Assembly: GCA_963573385.1 (NCBI GenBank)
Contig: CAUYLG010066006.1
Span: forward strand, 19,204-83,203
DNA: 64,000 nt
Reading direction: 5' to 3'
From: Cacajao melanocephalus
Taxonomy: Eukaryota; Chordata; Mammalia; Primates; Pitheciidae
The position numbers and the translations under genes were made by a program. The notes beneath the pieces were generated by a model. That model ran no database searches and was not told the DNA's origin. It worked only from the letters and a program-made list of their open reading frames with translations. Of the stretch, positions 27,548-45,277 are shown one piece after another. Numbering within the stretch: the first letter of the stretch is position 1; the number at the start of each line of letters is the position of its first letter.

Positions 27548-29774
27548 ACATTATGTTTCTGCCATTGTGTAAGAAATCAATACCAGTATCTTGTGATTGG
27601 AGCACCAAATTGATTGAGTAATGTTAAGGAAAAAAAAAAAAAACTCAAAACTACTTATTAGGATCCTAATCCCAGTGTGCAGTAACTAATGTGGCCACCT
27701 GACTGGTTTTATAATCTTCTTTGAGGGCCCTGAATGTGAAGCACTCTGTTTCGAGAAATGTTTTGCTCCCAAATGTCACTACATATATATTTTTCCTTTT
27801 CTGTGTTTGGTTTTGTATGCTTTCATTGTCTTAGATGTGTTTGAAATCCGCAGGGTGACATGTCTCTTTGCAAAGAGCTGCTAAAATAAGAAAGAAAATG
27901 AATAAGCGTGTTTAAGAAAGATGGTGTTTAAACACCTGTCAAAGTAAAGCCAGAACAAGAATGTTCTTGCCAGAAAATGCAGCAGCCCCATTGAGACAGG
28001 TTGGCAGTTCGAAGGTGATTCATTATGACTAACCGCATTTGTATTCTAGCCCCTACGCATTGTAAATCACCTAGCAGGCTTCCAGTGATGTCTTCCTATC
28101 ACTTCGTAGATCTCATAGGAAACTCTTAACTGACGTGGTCAGGGTCGGTTCTGGTGGACTGCTTATCTTGTCGCAAAAAACATGAAGATAGTGCTTCAAA
28201 AGCACACCCATCTCCTCTAGCTTCAAAATTCCTTATTTTATTGAAAAAAATCCCTCAAGCTGGTTAAGCACACAAACAAGATTTGGGTGCATCAGAATCT
28301 GGTGATCCTAGATCCTTTTGTAAAATAATTAAAAACTCTCCCTAAACCTCAGAAATTATTTAATTTTATAGGCATCTCTTGGACCAGAAATTGCCTTGAG
28401 ATGGCGAGACACAGGCATATCACAAAGGCTGCAAACAAGACTCACCTCTCTTAGCCCTGATCTGAATACAGGTTATGAAGGAGTGGGCGTGGGGGTCAGG
28501 GTGTGCAGAAGCTCTTAGCCTAACCTCTACAGCCTTTTAGTCGTGACTCTGTCATTGCAGACTTTTAAGGCATCTTGCAGATTAGACTATGCTGATCGCT
28601 CAATCTGAGGAAGGTTAAAAGTCAAAGAATATTGGTGTTCTTCCAAGTTGGGAACACTTTACTTGGATCCAAGACCCTAGTTCAGATTCAACATTCAATA
28701 TCCTAAGGCATAAAAATGATGTCTTACTATAGACAGTGGAATAACTGATAAGGATTGAATTAATAATTGCTTGTGGATTTGCAGTGCCAGTCCATGTTTA
28801 TTTTCACTGCTGGGTACTCTGGTCTTAGAGGCAAAGAGAATGAGCATAAGGTTCCTGCTAGATCTTAAAAAGGGAAAGGCAGAATAAACAGAGGGCCCTT
28901 TGATAATGACTTCTTAGCCAGTCCACTGGATAACATGAGTCTCATAATCAAGAGTCCTCTGGGAGTTTGTCATCTACATTGAATTTATCTGTGGTCTTTA
29001 CTTAAAATATCTGAAGTTAATGGAATCACAAAACAGACCTTTCTTTTCTCTTTAGATTGTGACATTCGTCATATTTGGAAACAACCGTAAAATGCAACTT
29101 CCTGTGTTTAGCAGCCATAGCAACACATCTTATATGGTGCAGGCTTTTTAAACACCAAAAGGAACGACAACTTGTATCTGACTAAATAGTGCCTAATAAG
29201 TTTCACCTTGATTTACTAAGTGTTGTATTAATAAGTAAGCAACCAGGCTTTTCAATAAAATAGTTTTATGTTTGTTGGTTTGGTTTTTAAAATTTTTTAT
29301 TTTTTGCAGGTGCAAGCATAAAAATAAAAAATTCAGCAATTTCGCAGCTGGTAGGAAATACAGCCAAGTCCAACTCTTAGCTACTCTCTCATTCTTGTAT
29401 ACGATGTCAACCTTCTTGCTTTGTTTCTTTCCTTAATCCAGGTCATTTCTGCTGTAGAATATTGGGGTTTCCCTCGAGTCTTAGTTGGTTTTAGCAGCTC
29501 CCAGCAATTATCTTGAGACCAATGGAGAATGCAGGTATCTGTTTTTGGGCGGTATACAGGAGTTCATTTCAGGGAGCATTTTTGTTTTCCTGGAGACCTC
29601 TAGAAGACCAGGAAAATATTTTTCCAAGAAATTTTGCTGCCCCAGTTGCTCCAAATCATAAATAACCCACTCTCTATTTTTATTCCCCACAAAACCTCTT
29701 ATCAACCTTTTTTCCACTTGCTTACATGTATTATCTCTACTAACCCTAGCCACAGCCCAAATCGTGAGTTGTGT
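27548..29774. other. 2.2-kb intronic region without recognised repeats
   Basis: No exon supported. Sequence is of mixed composition with only short open frames (29508-29753, 29746-29967). Candidate for conserved non-coding DNA, to be tested by alignment. Confidence 0.5.
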
Positions 29775-29935
29775 TACCCCAGTCTGTGGATGAGGGAGAG
29801 ACTCTGAAAGGTTGAATGACTGACCTAAGGTTACCAGCTAGGATGGGGAGGAACAGATTATTACATTCAAATCTTTCTGGCACTGGAAGCCCATGTTTTT
29901 CCTTTGCAGTACTCACAGGTCTGTGTTTATATTTA
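29775..29935 (-). mobile_element. MIR SINE, antisense
   Basis: The run 'agtctgtggatgagggagag ... gacctaaggttaccagctag' resembles the antisense MIR core. Confidence 0.65.
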
Positions 29936-31084
29936 AAATGGCTATTTCCTATTTTTAAAGAATACACAGAGTCATATCAGGGTGATAAATAGCTAAAGAA
30001 TTAAACAAAACAAACCATTTTCTTCTCCGGAAGCTTCAGTGTAGAAATATGTAAGTGTCAGCCGTCTCTCCACTTGTGTTTGCCCCCCTTAGGGTACTGG
30101 TCTCACAGGAGATATTTGCTTCACAGTGGAAAGGGGAACTAGGAGAGGTGGTGTGTTCTGTTTAAATTGGAATAAAAACTTGTGGCTGGCTGCCAGCCTT
30201 AAAGAATGATTCCCAATCTCTGAACATGTTACATTGTAGAGTCTGATGTTTGCCACCACAACACTGGGCTATTATGCGAGGTAGTTCTACCTTGTAGTTC
30301 TGATACATTTAGTGACTTGAAGGCCTAAAATATTGCCACATAACTAAACATCTGTCACAATGTTGTATTATCAAAGAATTTAATTTCAGATTAAAATGGT
30401 TTTATCGTTTTCTATATTGTTCCATTGTTTTCTAAGAGATTCAGGTTCTCGCCTGTGATGCCTCAAAAGAATGGGAAGAACAAAAGCAGTTTGGATTGAG
30501 TTCCAATTTAGTTAATTTATTTTCTTGTTTCTTTGCCATGTAACAAAAAATCGCCTTTCTGACTTCCCCCATTAGGAGAAAGAAGGTTAAGACTGAAGAA
30601 AAATCTGGGATGAGAAAGAAGGAAATGTTCACAAAGAGTAGAATAGCTCTTGAAGAAATAATTTTCGCCACTCATCACTGGGTGAAAATGGAAAATTCTT
30701 AAAAGATAATTTCACATCTAAATTATTACAGCTGTTTTTCAATTATTTGTCTTTGATGAGTTATCTTTCAATTACTTTGTAAGGAGCAATTAAGTGTTTG
30801 CTTACCTGAAAACTGTGTCAGCAATGGCTCTACCATTCTTATGAGTGTTAATCATCCTTCCTGCTGGTTTTGATATTTTCCCAATTTCAAACATTAGTGT
30901 TTGTTATATTATCTTTCAAAATATTTGGAATTCTACAGGAAGGCACTGTTGGAAACAATTTCCTCCGTGAAAAATCTTAAGACCTTCTAAAATAAATCAT
31001 AGCCTAGGCCTTGTAAATTATTGCCCCACAGCTATCCATGACTTACTCATTTTGTCAGTATTTTTAGGGAACTTTTTGTGGCCT
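29936..31084. other. Intronic, no gene or repeat recognised
   Basis: Only short frames (30441-30671) and AT-rich text. Confidence 0.45.
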
Positions 31085-31170
31085 AAGTACAGTATAGGGG
31101 CACCACCAGGAATAAAACCAACTTGGTCCCTGTCCTTGTGGGACTACTAATCTAGTGGTGAGGATGATTA
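31085..31170 (-). mobile_element. L2 3'-end fragment, antisense
   Basis: 'gtccctgtccttgtgggact' followed by 'aatctagtggtgagg' matches antisense L2. Confidence 0.6.
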
Positions 31171-31392
31171 TTTTTTCTTGCTTCTCAGAGAGGTAGTCTT
31201 TTATTTAACCTACTCAATAACAACAACAATTAAAAATCATTTTTAGGGCTTCTGAAAATATCGCTGAATTGTAACGGGCTATATCTGAGGTTCAGTTATG
31301 GGCTTTCCCCCATCATTCTAGAACATGTTCAACGTTTCTTCAGACCAGTATTGGAAATCTAAATAAAAATTATATTAGAAAAGGATTTTGGA

Positions 31393-32280
<888 letters not shown>

Positions 32281-32390
32281 GCCTCTCTCACAGCCTACGA
32301 GCCTCCTAAGGGCAGACATCTGATCTGTTTTTTGCTTATTATTGTAGCCCTTCCTCTAGCATAGCTGCTCAGTAAATTATGAATGAATGC
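32281..32390 (+). mobile_element. L2 3' end, sense
   Basis: 'gagcctcctaagggcagaca' through 'gctcagtaaattatgaatga' is the L2 terminus. Confidence 0.7.
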
Positions 32391-32420
32391 CTCCATTCCA
32401 CAGTGAGCACATTTTCTTTT

Positions 32421-32730
<310 letters not shown>

Positions 32731-32744
32731 CATGAGCACACTTT

Positions 32745-34148
32745 TCTATGGCCTCATTACTTTTGCAGATATCTCCTTCTTCCTCTCCCTTGGATTGTCC
32801 AAACCGTGGGTCTCCTTGGCAACACCGCTGCCCTGGTAATTCTCTTTAACGGAGCCTCTGTTGTCCTTTACCTCTCATATCACAGGTGACGTTGACATGG
32901 CATCAACTCCCCAGTGCTATTTCCTGCTCGTTTTGCTTCCGGTGTTGTGCTTGCCTTCATTTGAGGTACATGCCATCTGCTGAGTTTCCCTTCACATGTC
33001 TTTGGTGCTGTCATCTCCTGACTTCCTGGTCATTTCCTCCCATTCACCGGATGAAGTTCAGACTCTCCCTCTCCACCGCATATCTTGCTATGGCTGAAGG
33101 AATTCAGTCCCCATGCAGTCCCTGTGTAGCTGGTCTGACATCCTGGCTGGTGCAACTCTGCAGCCCTTCTCTCTTGCATCTTCAACACCTCATCACCCAG
33201 GACTCCTTCTCCTCAACCCATAAGCCTGCTTGAGTGTCCTTCACGCTTTATGAATTTAAAACAAACAGCAAAAACAAAATCTTTTTCTTTACTTGTTCAT
33301 TCTCAGTGCCACAGAAGTTCAAGGTTCTTTATTGTGCAAAGCCCACTTGCTCCTAAATGTAATTATTCTCTAGGAGTTTACCCCGATCCTCAACAGCTGC
33401 TTTCGTTTGGAAGACTCCACCAAATAACTTCAACTCCAGCTTCTTGCTAGAGTGCCAGTAATGCGTTTCTGACTGTCTGTTGGACATCTTCCCTTGAATG
33501 TTCTGCCAACCCCTGAAATTCGTGGTCTCTGAAGACAAGCTAAAGGTCTCTCCTCCAAATCTCTCTTCTTGACATCCTGCCACACCCTTGTAGAGGTTCA
33601 GGCTGTGGAGTTCTCTGTTCTCCAGGAAATTTCTCAGACTCTTCTTTCTCTGCAATGTCCCTTGGATAATCCATCATTTCCAGTCCCTTTTCACCCCTTC
33701 TCTCCAAGTTCAGATGCCTGGGTTGCTGCAGTCATCTCTTAACTGAGCTATAAGGACATAAATCTGGGAGCCTTGGGGACTCCATATGACTAATTGACAT
33801 AAATTCTTTTCCGTGGGATCTATCTCCCAGCATTCTGTTTTCCATAGTACATGCCTTGGGGAGGTTATCCGGGATGCTATATGTGGCCACTGTCTCTCCA
33901 CAGATCCCAACCTTGGGGCTTCTGTAGGACTACCGGGAGGCTCTTGGACATAGATACAGCGTTAGTCACATTATATGTATAGATTCTCAGGGCTCTTATT
34001 TGTCCACCAGCCTTTTGACTTAAAGATATTGGTCTAGATTTAATATGTTATTTTAATAATATTTGTGTTACATTCATCCTTTATGGGAAATTTTTTCATA
34101 ATTTTGTCTGAAGCAAAATTTAACCCCTTACTTAAAAGCTGTGTTATT
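32745..34148. other. 1.4-kb intronic region, no gene supported
   Basis: The sequence is pyrimidine-rich in the sense strand and has overlapping frames (32886-33233, 33353-33655) without recognisable features. It may contain a very old, diverged LINE. Confidence 0.4.
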
Positions 34149-34152
34149 TCAA

Positions 34153-35520
<1,368 letters not shown>

Positions 35521-35524
35521 TGGG

Positions 35525-35690
35525 AGGTAAACTTCCTGAGTTTAAATCCTGCTTACCAGCTGTGTGATCTTGCTAGTCGCTTGGTCTCTCTCAGCCTCAG
35601 CTTCCTCATCTATAAAATGGGAATACTAATAGCAACTACTTCTCAGGATTGTGGTGATGATGAAAGAGGCAGTGTTTATAAAGCATTTAG
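35525..35690 (+). mobile_element. MIR SINE, sense
   Basis: 'aaatcctgcttaccagctgt' followed by 'cttcctcatctataaaatgg' is the MIR core in sense. Confidence 0.85.
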
Positions 35691-35784
35691 AACAGGTCTT
35701 TTTTTTTTAGCTTAATAAAATATCAAGTAATAGAATAGTTCTTACCTACAAGACTGATAAACTCAGCACAAAGCAATATGAAGT

Positions 35785-35950
35785 CATAGAATTTTTAAAG
35801 CTGGAAAGGAGCCTAGAAATCATTTAACCTAGTCTCCTAATTTCAGCCATGAGAAATTGGGGTCCTTGCTCAAGGTCACAGGGCTGATTAAGTAGCAGAA
35901 TTGGGACAAGAATCCAACGCTCTTCTTGGCTTACAGTTCACCATCCCAGT
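35785..35950. mobile_element. Old MIR- or CR1/L3-like fragment
   Basis: 'aaagctggaaaggagcctag' then 'ccttgctcaaggtcacaggg' matches the word order of an ancient repeat. I cannot decide the family. Confidence 0.5.
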
Positions 35951-36017
35951 TGGGTGGTCAAAACCCAAAACAATAACATAGATTTATTGCTTGTCCTGAT
36001 TGTGCAATGTCGTCTTT

Positions 36018-36052
36018 GTTTTTTTTTTTTTTTTTTTTTTTTTTAACAGATA
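36018..36052 (+). repeat. Poly(T) tract followed by aacag (cryptic acceptor)
   Basis: About 27 Ts run directly into aacag, which looks like a strong polypyrimidine tract plus AG acceptor. No following exon with a good donor was recognised. Confidence 0.7.
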
Positions 36053-36091
36053 GTCTTACTGCTATTTTAGAGCTACTAGGAGCTAAACTAG

Positions 36092-36140
36092 TATGATAGC
36101 TAAACTCAATGGCAAGTTCACCGTGAGTTTAGCTATCATA
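36092..36140. repeat. Perfect 17-bp inverted repeat with 15-nt loop
   Basis: Left arm tatgatagctaaactca (36092-36108) and right arm tgagtttagctatcata (36124-36140) are exact reverse complements around a 15-nt loop. The word agctaaact also occurs at 36081, just before the left arm. Confidence 0.95.
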
Positions 36141-36144
36141 TGCC

Positions 36145-36300
36145 AATGGAGACAGCCTGGTATAGTGGGAAATAAGCCTGGATCAGCAATCAGGTGACCT
36201 AAATTCTTGTCTCTGTCACTAGTTAACAATTTGGGAAGCCAGATAGCCTTCCTGGCTCCCAGTTTCCTTATATATAGGGCTTTACTATCTAGCATAATGT
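36145..36300 (+). mobile_element. Probable MIR SINE, sense
   Basis: 'gcctggtatagtgggaaata' through 'tcccagtttccttatatata' follows the MIR word order, diverged. Confidence 0.6.
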
Positions 36301-36754
36301 GAAAGTACTAAACTTGAGTTTGTCCCATGGTGGATGACACTGTGTAACCCAGTGCTTTTATAAATTACATTGCTTAGAACTGCTGAGTGCTCTGCTATGC
36401 ATTGTAAGAATATATATACAACTGTCATTTTTTTACAGAAAATAAACTACTTCTCTACCTTTACTCTTGCTTTGTTGAAATTCTAATTTATCATGGCTTC
36501 TGGGCAACCTCAAAAGATGGTAGAGAGGTAGATTAGCTTTCCCAGAAACCAAGTAAGGGAAAAAGGATATTATTTACATCTTCTGGATAGATGTAATGAT
36601 GGCTTTTCTCAAAAAAGGAGATGTTCATAAGCTCATCATTGTCAAGTACTCTATCATCTATGGTCTTGCTAAGTGAGCATGTTTTGATTTTGTAACTAGG
36701 TAGCTTTGTTTTGAAATGCTCATATACTAAAATTAAGTTCCGTAGATTAATCTC
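36301..36754. other. Intronic, no gene recognised
   Basis: AT-rich. A 77-codon minus frame at 36533-36766 has no features. Confidence 0.45.
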
Positions 36755-37190
<436 letters not shown>

Positions 37191-37807
37191 ATGACAGTGG
37201 GAACTACTGATTTTATCTCAGCCCCCTTTAGATAACTTTATAGCTTTTTTCAAGTGATGGGGAAATGGAAATTGGCAAATTGGGAGGCAAATATGAATGG
37301 CAGGGTTATGAGCAGTCTTCCTCCAGGGGGACTAAAATGGTTTCATTACATTCTATTATGGTAACATTTTCACATTCTATTCTTTTTCTTTAATTTCTTG
37401 CTTACATTCTGTTCTTTTACTCTTGGGGATTTAAAAAGATGATGGCTAAATGATTTTAAAAATATTTTAGCCATGATTATTACCTTAATGCTGATTATTT
37501 TTAAAGGAACCATCAGCTGATAAAAAGCAATTTTCTTCTGAGATAAGATCTTTTCAAACTCTAAAATTCTATTATTTTCAGATTTTTAAATGAGGGAATA
37601 CATTTATATATAGAAAGTTCAAAAATAATCTAGTTCCTTTAAAATTTTTTTACATTTAACCATTTCACATGTTCAAGGCCATGACTATAAATCTGTTTTT
37701 ATTTTTTCCCATGTGTATGTATCATGTGTCTACGAAAATTTTTCTTGGCATTACTTTAAAATGTCAGTTAGCCTTGATTTGTTCACTTCATAAGTCCATC
37801 ATGGGTA

Positions 37808-37845
<38 letters not shown>

Positions 37846-38244
37846 GGGGGGATGTTTGGAATCTCTTCTCTCTGTAAGGTCGCACAGTAACTGCGGGTGA
37901 ATACTTCCTGATGTGTGCTGGAGCTGAGCAATTGTCTACCATTTTGCAAGATATTGAATACTACTTACCTTATCTGGATCCATCATGTGCTAAGAAGTGT
38001 TGAAACAGCAATTTAAATCTTCTCTTACAGAATACTCGGAATGGAAAGTATTAATAAAGGGAGATTTTTGGAGAGAAAGATGGTCAAGTCTGAAGCATAT
38101 TACTTTCCAAAACTCCTTCGAGCTGAAATCTTCACTGTTGGTAAAATACAGTAGGCCCCGAGGCCTCTTCAAGCTTATATCCTCACTCCTAAGAATCTCC
38201 TAAATCTTGATCCTCATTTACCTCCATGATGGCTATTGCCACAT
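37191..38244. other. Intronic, no gene recognised
   Basis: Contains the (TG)n tract listed separately. Overlapping frames at 37990-38203 on both strands lack features. Confidence 0.45.
37806..37844 (+). repeat. (TG)n microsatellite
   Basis: About 16 uninterrupted TG units following atgtatg. Likely polymorphic and Z-DNA-prone. Confidence 0.95.
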
Positions 38245-39510
<1,266 letters not shown>

Positions 39511-40967
39511 AATGCTATTAGAAACCAAGATCTGAGTGCTGGGGGTGCTCATTGCTACTGGGGTGTTATTGCTTCTAGGCCTTCTGAGAGGACAGAGCCA
39601 GCAAATACACGTGTGTAAACAAATCCATGCATGTATACATATCTATAATTCATCTACTTATCTATCTGCCTACCTGGCCAAGCATAGGTGTATGCAGATG
39701 TCTCCAACTCTAATCAGGGCTGCATGGATCATTCTAGCTTTACTCTATTGCTTATCTGTATCCTCTCTCTCTCTCCAGTAGTTAAAAATCTGGCTTCCGT
39801 CATCTGCCATTCATGCATTTACTTTTTTGATCCCAATATACATGTTCAGCAGTTTTGGAATTTTTAACTTGCACCTCGTGTGATGCCACACATTTTTATT
39901 CTTCTGTTTCATTTTCTCTTCCTCTCCACTTGCCGTTTATCTTACCCTTAAAAGGAAGATATTTGACCCAAGCTGCTGTAAACTCTGATTAGCAAGAGAG
40001 TAAGGAACTCCTTTAGACAATGGAGGAAAGGAAGGCTAGCCACTTGGCTGCCTTAGAAACCATGATCCAAGCTCATCTGTGATGGCTTATACCATCAGTT
40101 TCCCCTGACCTCATCACTGGTTTATACCATCAGGTCACCCTAACCAATAGTGGGTTGCTTCTGTTCCCAGACATTGTACATACGCCCTTGTGGAATGATA
40201 GCACATATCCTAAGTTATTGTTTCAGTTGAGAGAGAGAAAGAGACCTCATGTAAATGTAGGAAATAAAGTTAAACCTTCCCTAAACACTCTTCTGATTTT
40301 TCTTTGCCTTATGTTCCGTGGCTTTTAAAGGGGAAAGTGACAGAATGATAATAGAAATGTAAAAACTGTAATAGAAATAAAAATATACAAAGATAATATT
40401 GTGTAAACATAATAAAGCACAAAAAAATAACAAAGCCCGGAAACAATATTTTAAGGAAATAAAGTTTGATATACTTGGTTTTTTTTAACTTTCTTAAAGC
40501 ATACACAGCAGAGCGTTATCAAAGCATTGTTTACCACGCATGATTTCTCCTAGTTATTTTTGCTATGATTGGGCTTCAAAAGTGCATTCTCATTGACCTT
40601 CAGATAATTAAGGATATTTGGGAAAAAGTTGAGACCATGCTTTCTTGCCGCCTACTTTTTTTCACAGAGCGGCTGTCAGTTTGTATGAAATTAGTACCAG
40701 GAGTTCTTTTATGGAGATTATTTTCTAAATGGTCTTTCAGTTACAATATTTGTGAGTTGGAATACTATGCCATATTTGTCTCAATTTCTCAGTGCCTGAA
40801 ATAATTGTGTGTGGTAAAAAACTGATATCTAAATTATCATAACTATTAAATACTATAAAAGTACAACAAACTCTATTAAGTAGATTTGATTTTTCTAAGA
40901 ATCCCTATCATTCATTTCTCAAATCTCAAAGGGAAGACTATTCAAACCTACAGTTTATTTCGTACGT
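39511..40967. other. 1.5-kb intronic region, no gene supported
   Basis: There is a short direct repeat, ttataccatcag, near 40090 and 40122. The frame 40565-40804 (79 codons) is AT-rich and without features. Confidence 0.45.
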
Positions 40968-40969
40968 GT

Positions 40970-41375
40970 ATTAGTCTGTTCTCGCACCGCTATAAAGAAA
41001 TATGAGAGACTCAGTAATTTATGTAGAAAAGAGGTTTAATTGGCTCATAGTTCTGAAGGCTAGCTTCTGCTTAGCTTCTGGGAGGGCCTCAGGAAACTTA
41101 AAATCATGATGTGAGCTGAAGGGGAAGCAGGCATGTCTTACATGGCTGGAGCAGGAGGAAGAGAGAAGGGGAGGTGCTACACACTTTTAAACAACTGGAA
41201 TTCATGTGATCTCATTCAGTATACAGTATCGAGAGGGGACGGTGCTAAACAATTGATGAGAACTCCCCCGCCGTGATCCGATGACCTCCCACCAGGCCCC
41301 ACCTTCAACACTGAGGATTACAATTTGACATGCGATTTGGGTGGGAATGCATATCTAAACCCTATCAATATGATA
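40970..41375 (-). mobile_element. MST/THE1-type solo LTR, antisense
   Basis: It starts 'tgtattagtctgttctcgca' and ends 'gggtgggaatgcatatctaaacc', the typical MaLR LTR read backwards. No internal viral sequence is present. Confidence 0.88.
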
Positions 41376-42780
41376 ATTACTAGCCTCATTCATTTTTGGC
41401 TGACATGGTCACATTTGCACTGGGACTGCCTAATTGATACATTTCTGTTTAAATAAAAAATAAAATCGGCATGTATTTTCTGATTTCTTAGCAACTGGTG
41501 GGTGTGGGGAAATCCTGTTAGGTGTGGGCTTGTTTCAGTGGGAAGATAGACTGACCTGTGTCATTTTAGGTGTCTACCTTTGATTAGCTGATGATGACTC
41601 TATTTCAAAATATGCCCTTTTAAAATGTAGAACTCAAGTGTGAAAAAGGTTAAGTTCTGATGAATGACAGGTTACTCTTAGTAACATAAAAGCGGATCAA
41701 AATTAACATTGAAAACAATCAGGAAATTTTACCTTTGATCTAGGATTTACCTGGCAATTTGTTCTTATCTGCATGTAAATGCAAAATTCACCAGACTCGT
41801 TGTGAAAGAATTTATGGGAAGTTTCAAATGGATTTTAGTGGAAAACTGATCCACAAGAAAAATTATAGAAATATCAACAGCAATGCCAGTGTCCTGGGTA
41901 TCTAAAGAAAAGAGTTAATATTCTGTCCATACTACTCAAAAGCAGGTGACAGTTGTCTTCACATTCATGATTTAAGAGAAGTACCATGGCACATCAGCCA
42001 ACTGTGCCAACATGTGATTTCTAATTGCAGGTGTGGTTTATGATAGGAGAAAAATAGGCTGCTCTTTATTGCTTCAGAGGGAAAATAGAATTCTTATGGA
42101 GCATCAGAGAACTGGATATGTGGGTTGGGAGAGAAAGATCCCGCTATATTGTAAGAAAGTGAAAACTAGGCATGTAGCCACAGAGATGAATTTGAGATGG
42201 AAACTTTTGTTTCTGTGTCCATAATAATCAGCCCTTTTATATTTTACAACATTTAAGTTGTTCAAAATCAAGCCCTTTCATGAGAGTTCAGCATAAAGTC
42301 TTCATGAGGAAGTAAAACTGTACTCTCAGTTCCCCCTGGGTTTGCCCTCTGGTTCAAGGAGGGAAGTTGGACAGGAGTAGAATTGAAGTAATAAATATTT
42401 TACTCCTTTACTCTGAGTTAGCTTCAAAATCAGTCTGTCCCTGTATCTCTATCTGTTGTGCTATGGCTGAAGGTAGGGTTAGGAACCACTTTCAGAAGAA
42501 TCAGCATAGGACTTGAATCTCCAATTTTCCCTGGTAATGCACAGTGTCTGCCTATCTCTGCCCAGACAGGACCTGAAATTGGAGTAGACCTCACTAGTGG
42601 GAGGAATAGGATTTGTTCGTATTTTTTTGGAAGGAGAACTCATAAGGATTTAGGAATTGGCATCTATGGATTGTCTTTTTTCATTCGGTTTGAGATTTTC
42701 CTGGTTCTTAGTGTGTCGAGTGATTTTCGATGGAAACTTGGACATTTTTATATTATGTTTTGCAACCCTAGATCTTATTT
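41376..42780. other. 1.4-kb intronic region, no gene supported
   Basis: Frames 42033-42224 and 42458-42826 have no recognisable features. Confidence 0.45.
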
Positions 42781-43600
42781 GAAACATTCTGTTTTAATTG
42801 GCTCTGTCTGGCACCTCTCCAGCTGAGGAAGCAGTGGGTGCCACCTTATCACCCCTACATGGAGGTGAATATCCCAGTTCTCCACTTGTCCTCCGTTGAC
42901 ACGCTGTGTATGTGTGTGAGGTGTCCCTGTTACTGTTGGGCACAGGTAAAATTTCCAGATCCACATGTGGTCTCCCTTGATACCACAGTTGGGGTGGTCT
43001 TGTTCCCAGTGTGCAATAATTTTGCCACCTCTGTATTGAGGGGGAGGGGAGAAATATCCAGTTGTTGCTGGGTAGGGATCGATGTCAGGGCTTCCTACCA
43101 TGGTCTCCACTGACACTGTAGAAGATGCTTCATTCAGCTGCCAGGCATAAAGGTGCTAGTTTCCTACTTGGTCTTCTCTGACATCACTCTAGTGGGGGTA
43201 TTAGGGCTCCTTTTCAGAGCCTCATGAGGGTGGAGATCTAGTAGCTCCATTCAGCCTTTGCTGGCATGAATGGTCACAGGTTCATCTATGGAGTTTGGCT
43301 GGAATAGAGCAGTTATTGTCTAAAAGTTTCTTATGTTGCTACTCTGGCCCTTTCCTCGTTCTGTAGCTGGAGAGAGCAGACGTTTGTGGTCTCTGCCCAT
43401 TGGTGTTTCTGGGTTGCTGGTTTCCATGCTTGTTGGCCTTTCCAGGTTTCTGACTTCTTTAGCTACAAATCTGGGATATTTGAGGCAAAAAGAAAACCCA
43501 AAAATCTCACCACCATGTTGTTTCTTGGGTTCTAAGGTCCCAGGCTGGTCTACCTTCTCTTCACCTTACCAAATTTTCTTACACTTATATGTAACATCCA
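42780..43600. mobile_element. Probable old L1M-derived degenerate repeat block
   Basis: Repeating phrases such as 'cctaccatggtctccactga', 'cctacttggtcttctctgac' and 'gtggtctcccttgatacc' recur roughly every 100 bp. This resembles ancient L1M untranslated sequence. Family uncertain. Confidence 0.45.
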
Positions 43601-43658
43601 TGTTTGTTTGTTTTTTTTAAGTTGTATTTAGCCAGAGGAATAAGAAGAAGTAAGTCTG

Positions 43659-44004
<346 letters not shown>

Positions 44005-44019
44005 TCATTTTTATTTGTT

Positions 44020-44560
44020 TTATTATTACCAATATTATATTAAGCCTTAAAAAATACAAAGAATATAAAAGAATTGGTATCACCCCCCATATACATATCT
44101 ACCACGTGGATTTAACACTTAACATTTTGCTATATTTTACTTTATTGCACCTTTATCCATCTGCCAATTCCATCTACCTATCCGTTTATTATTTTTGATG
44201 GACATCAGTACACTTCACCTCTAAACACTTCAGCATACATATTATTAATGAGACTTCACTATCTGTTTATGTTTTTTTTAAGGTAAATTTTACATAAAGT
44301 GAAATACAAAAAATTTTAAATGCCATTTGATGGGTTTTGGGTAATCCAACCATTGTTGAGATAATTACCATCACTCCCATAAGTTCCCTCAAGTTCCTTC
44401 TCAGGTAATTTCTACCTCCTCACCCCAAGAAGAAACTACTGTTTTGATTTTTCTTTTTTTTTTTTTTTGACCATAATTTCAAGTGCTATTTTATTGATGG
44501 CATAATATTATAGTTTATCCATTCTGGTCTGCTTCCAGTTCTTTGCCATGAAAATTTGAT
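44020..44560 (-). mobile_element. Old L1M fragment, antisense
   Basis: Diverged text with 'catatctaccacgtggattt' and 'cacttcagcatacatatt'. A T-run at 44454-44469 interrupts it. Confidence 0.5.
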
Positions 44561-45217
44561 AGTTGGTGTAATGTAAGTCACCGCTCTCTTCCGTCAGCCT
44601 AGAACATAGTGCAAGCAAGGCCACTTAAGATTCTGTGTGTGTCTTCTGGTTAATAAAATAGTGAAGGCATACAAAGACACAGTACCCAATTTTCCACATA
44701 TTTCTTGTTGTTAGTGTAGTTACCAGTTTCTTTGAAGCTCAAAACCTTTTTTGTAATAGAAACAAAAGATAGTTTTAGCATTGTAAAAATAGAATTTAGC
44801 TTCCTGGCACCAAATTTTATTTTGTGAAAGAGAAACCGTGATTTAAACTACACCATCACCGTAATATTCATTATGGAGAATGTCAGACTAGTCTCTGGAG
44901 GAACATCCTATGTCAGAAATACTTAGGATACTCTATTCCCGTACAAAATATTGATGTGGTCGTTGGAGATGGATTCAGCTGTGTCGCCCAGGCACGTATT
45001 TGTCTGGCCCCATCTGTAATATAAGTCTCTTGCTTCCAGTCTGTTTCCCCAAAATGATATTCTAAGTGGACTGTAATTTCTGATTGACTGATTTACTGAT
45101 TGCTATGAGGGGCGTCCTACCAGCTGTGAAATGGGACAAGTAAACTTTATGTGAGATTCCAATTAGAGTGAGCATGCTTACCTTTAACAGCCCAGGAAGC
45201 AATCAATGATGTTATTT
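44561..45217. other. Intronic DNA upstream of exon 2
   Basis: No repeat or gene recognised. The last 60 bases hold a duplicated word tacaaccttt (45221 and 45241) separated by a T-run, next to the acceptor tract. Confidence 0.45.
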
Positions 45218-45277
45218 TATTACAACCTTTTTTTTTTTTTTACAACCTTTCTCTGTCTATATTTTTTTTTTATACAG

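Noticed and set aside
36018..36052. Poly(T)-aacag as a real exon acceptor
   Set aside because: No downstream coding segment with a matching phase and donor was found; kept only as a cryptic site.
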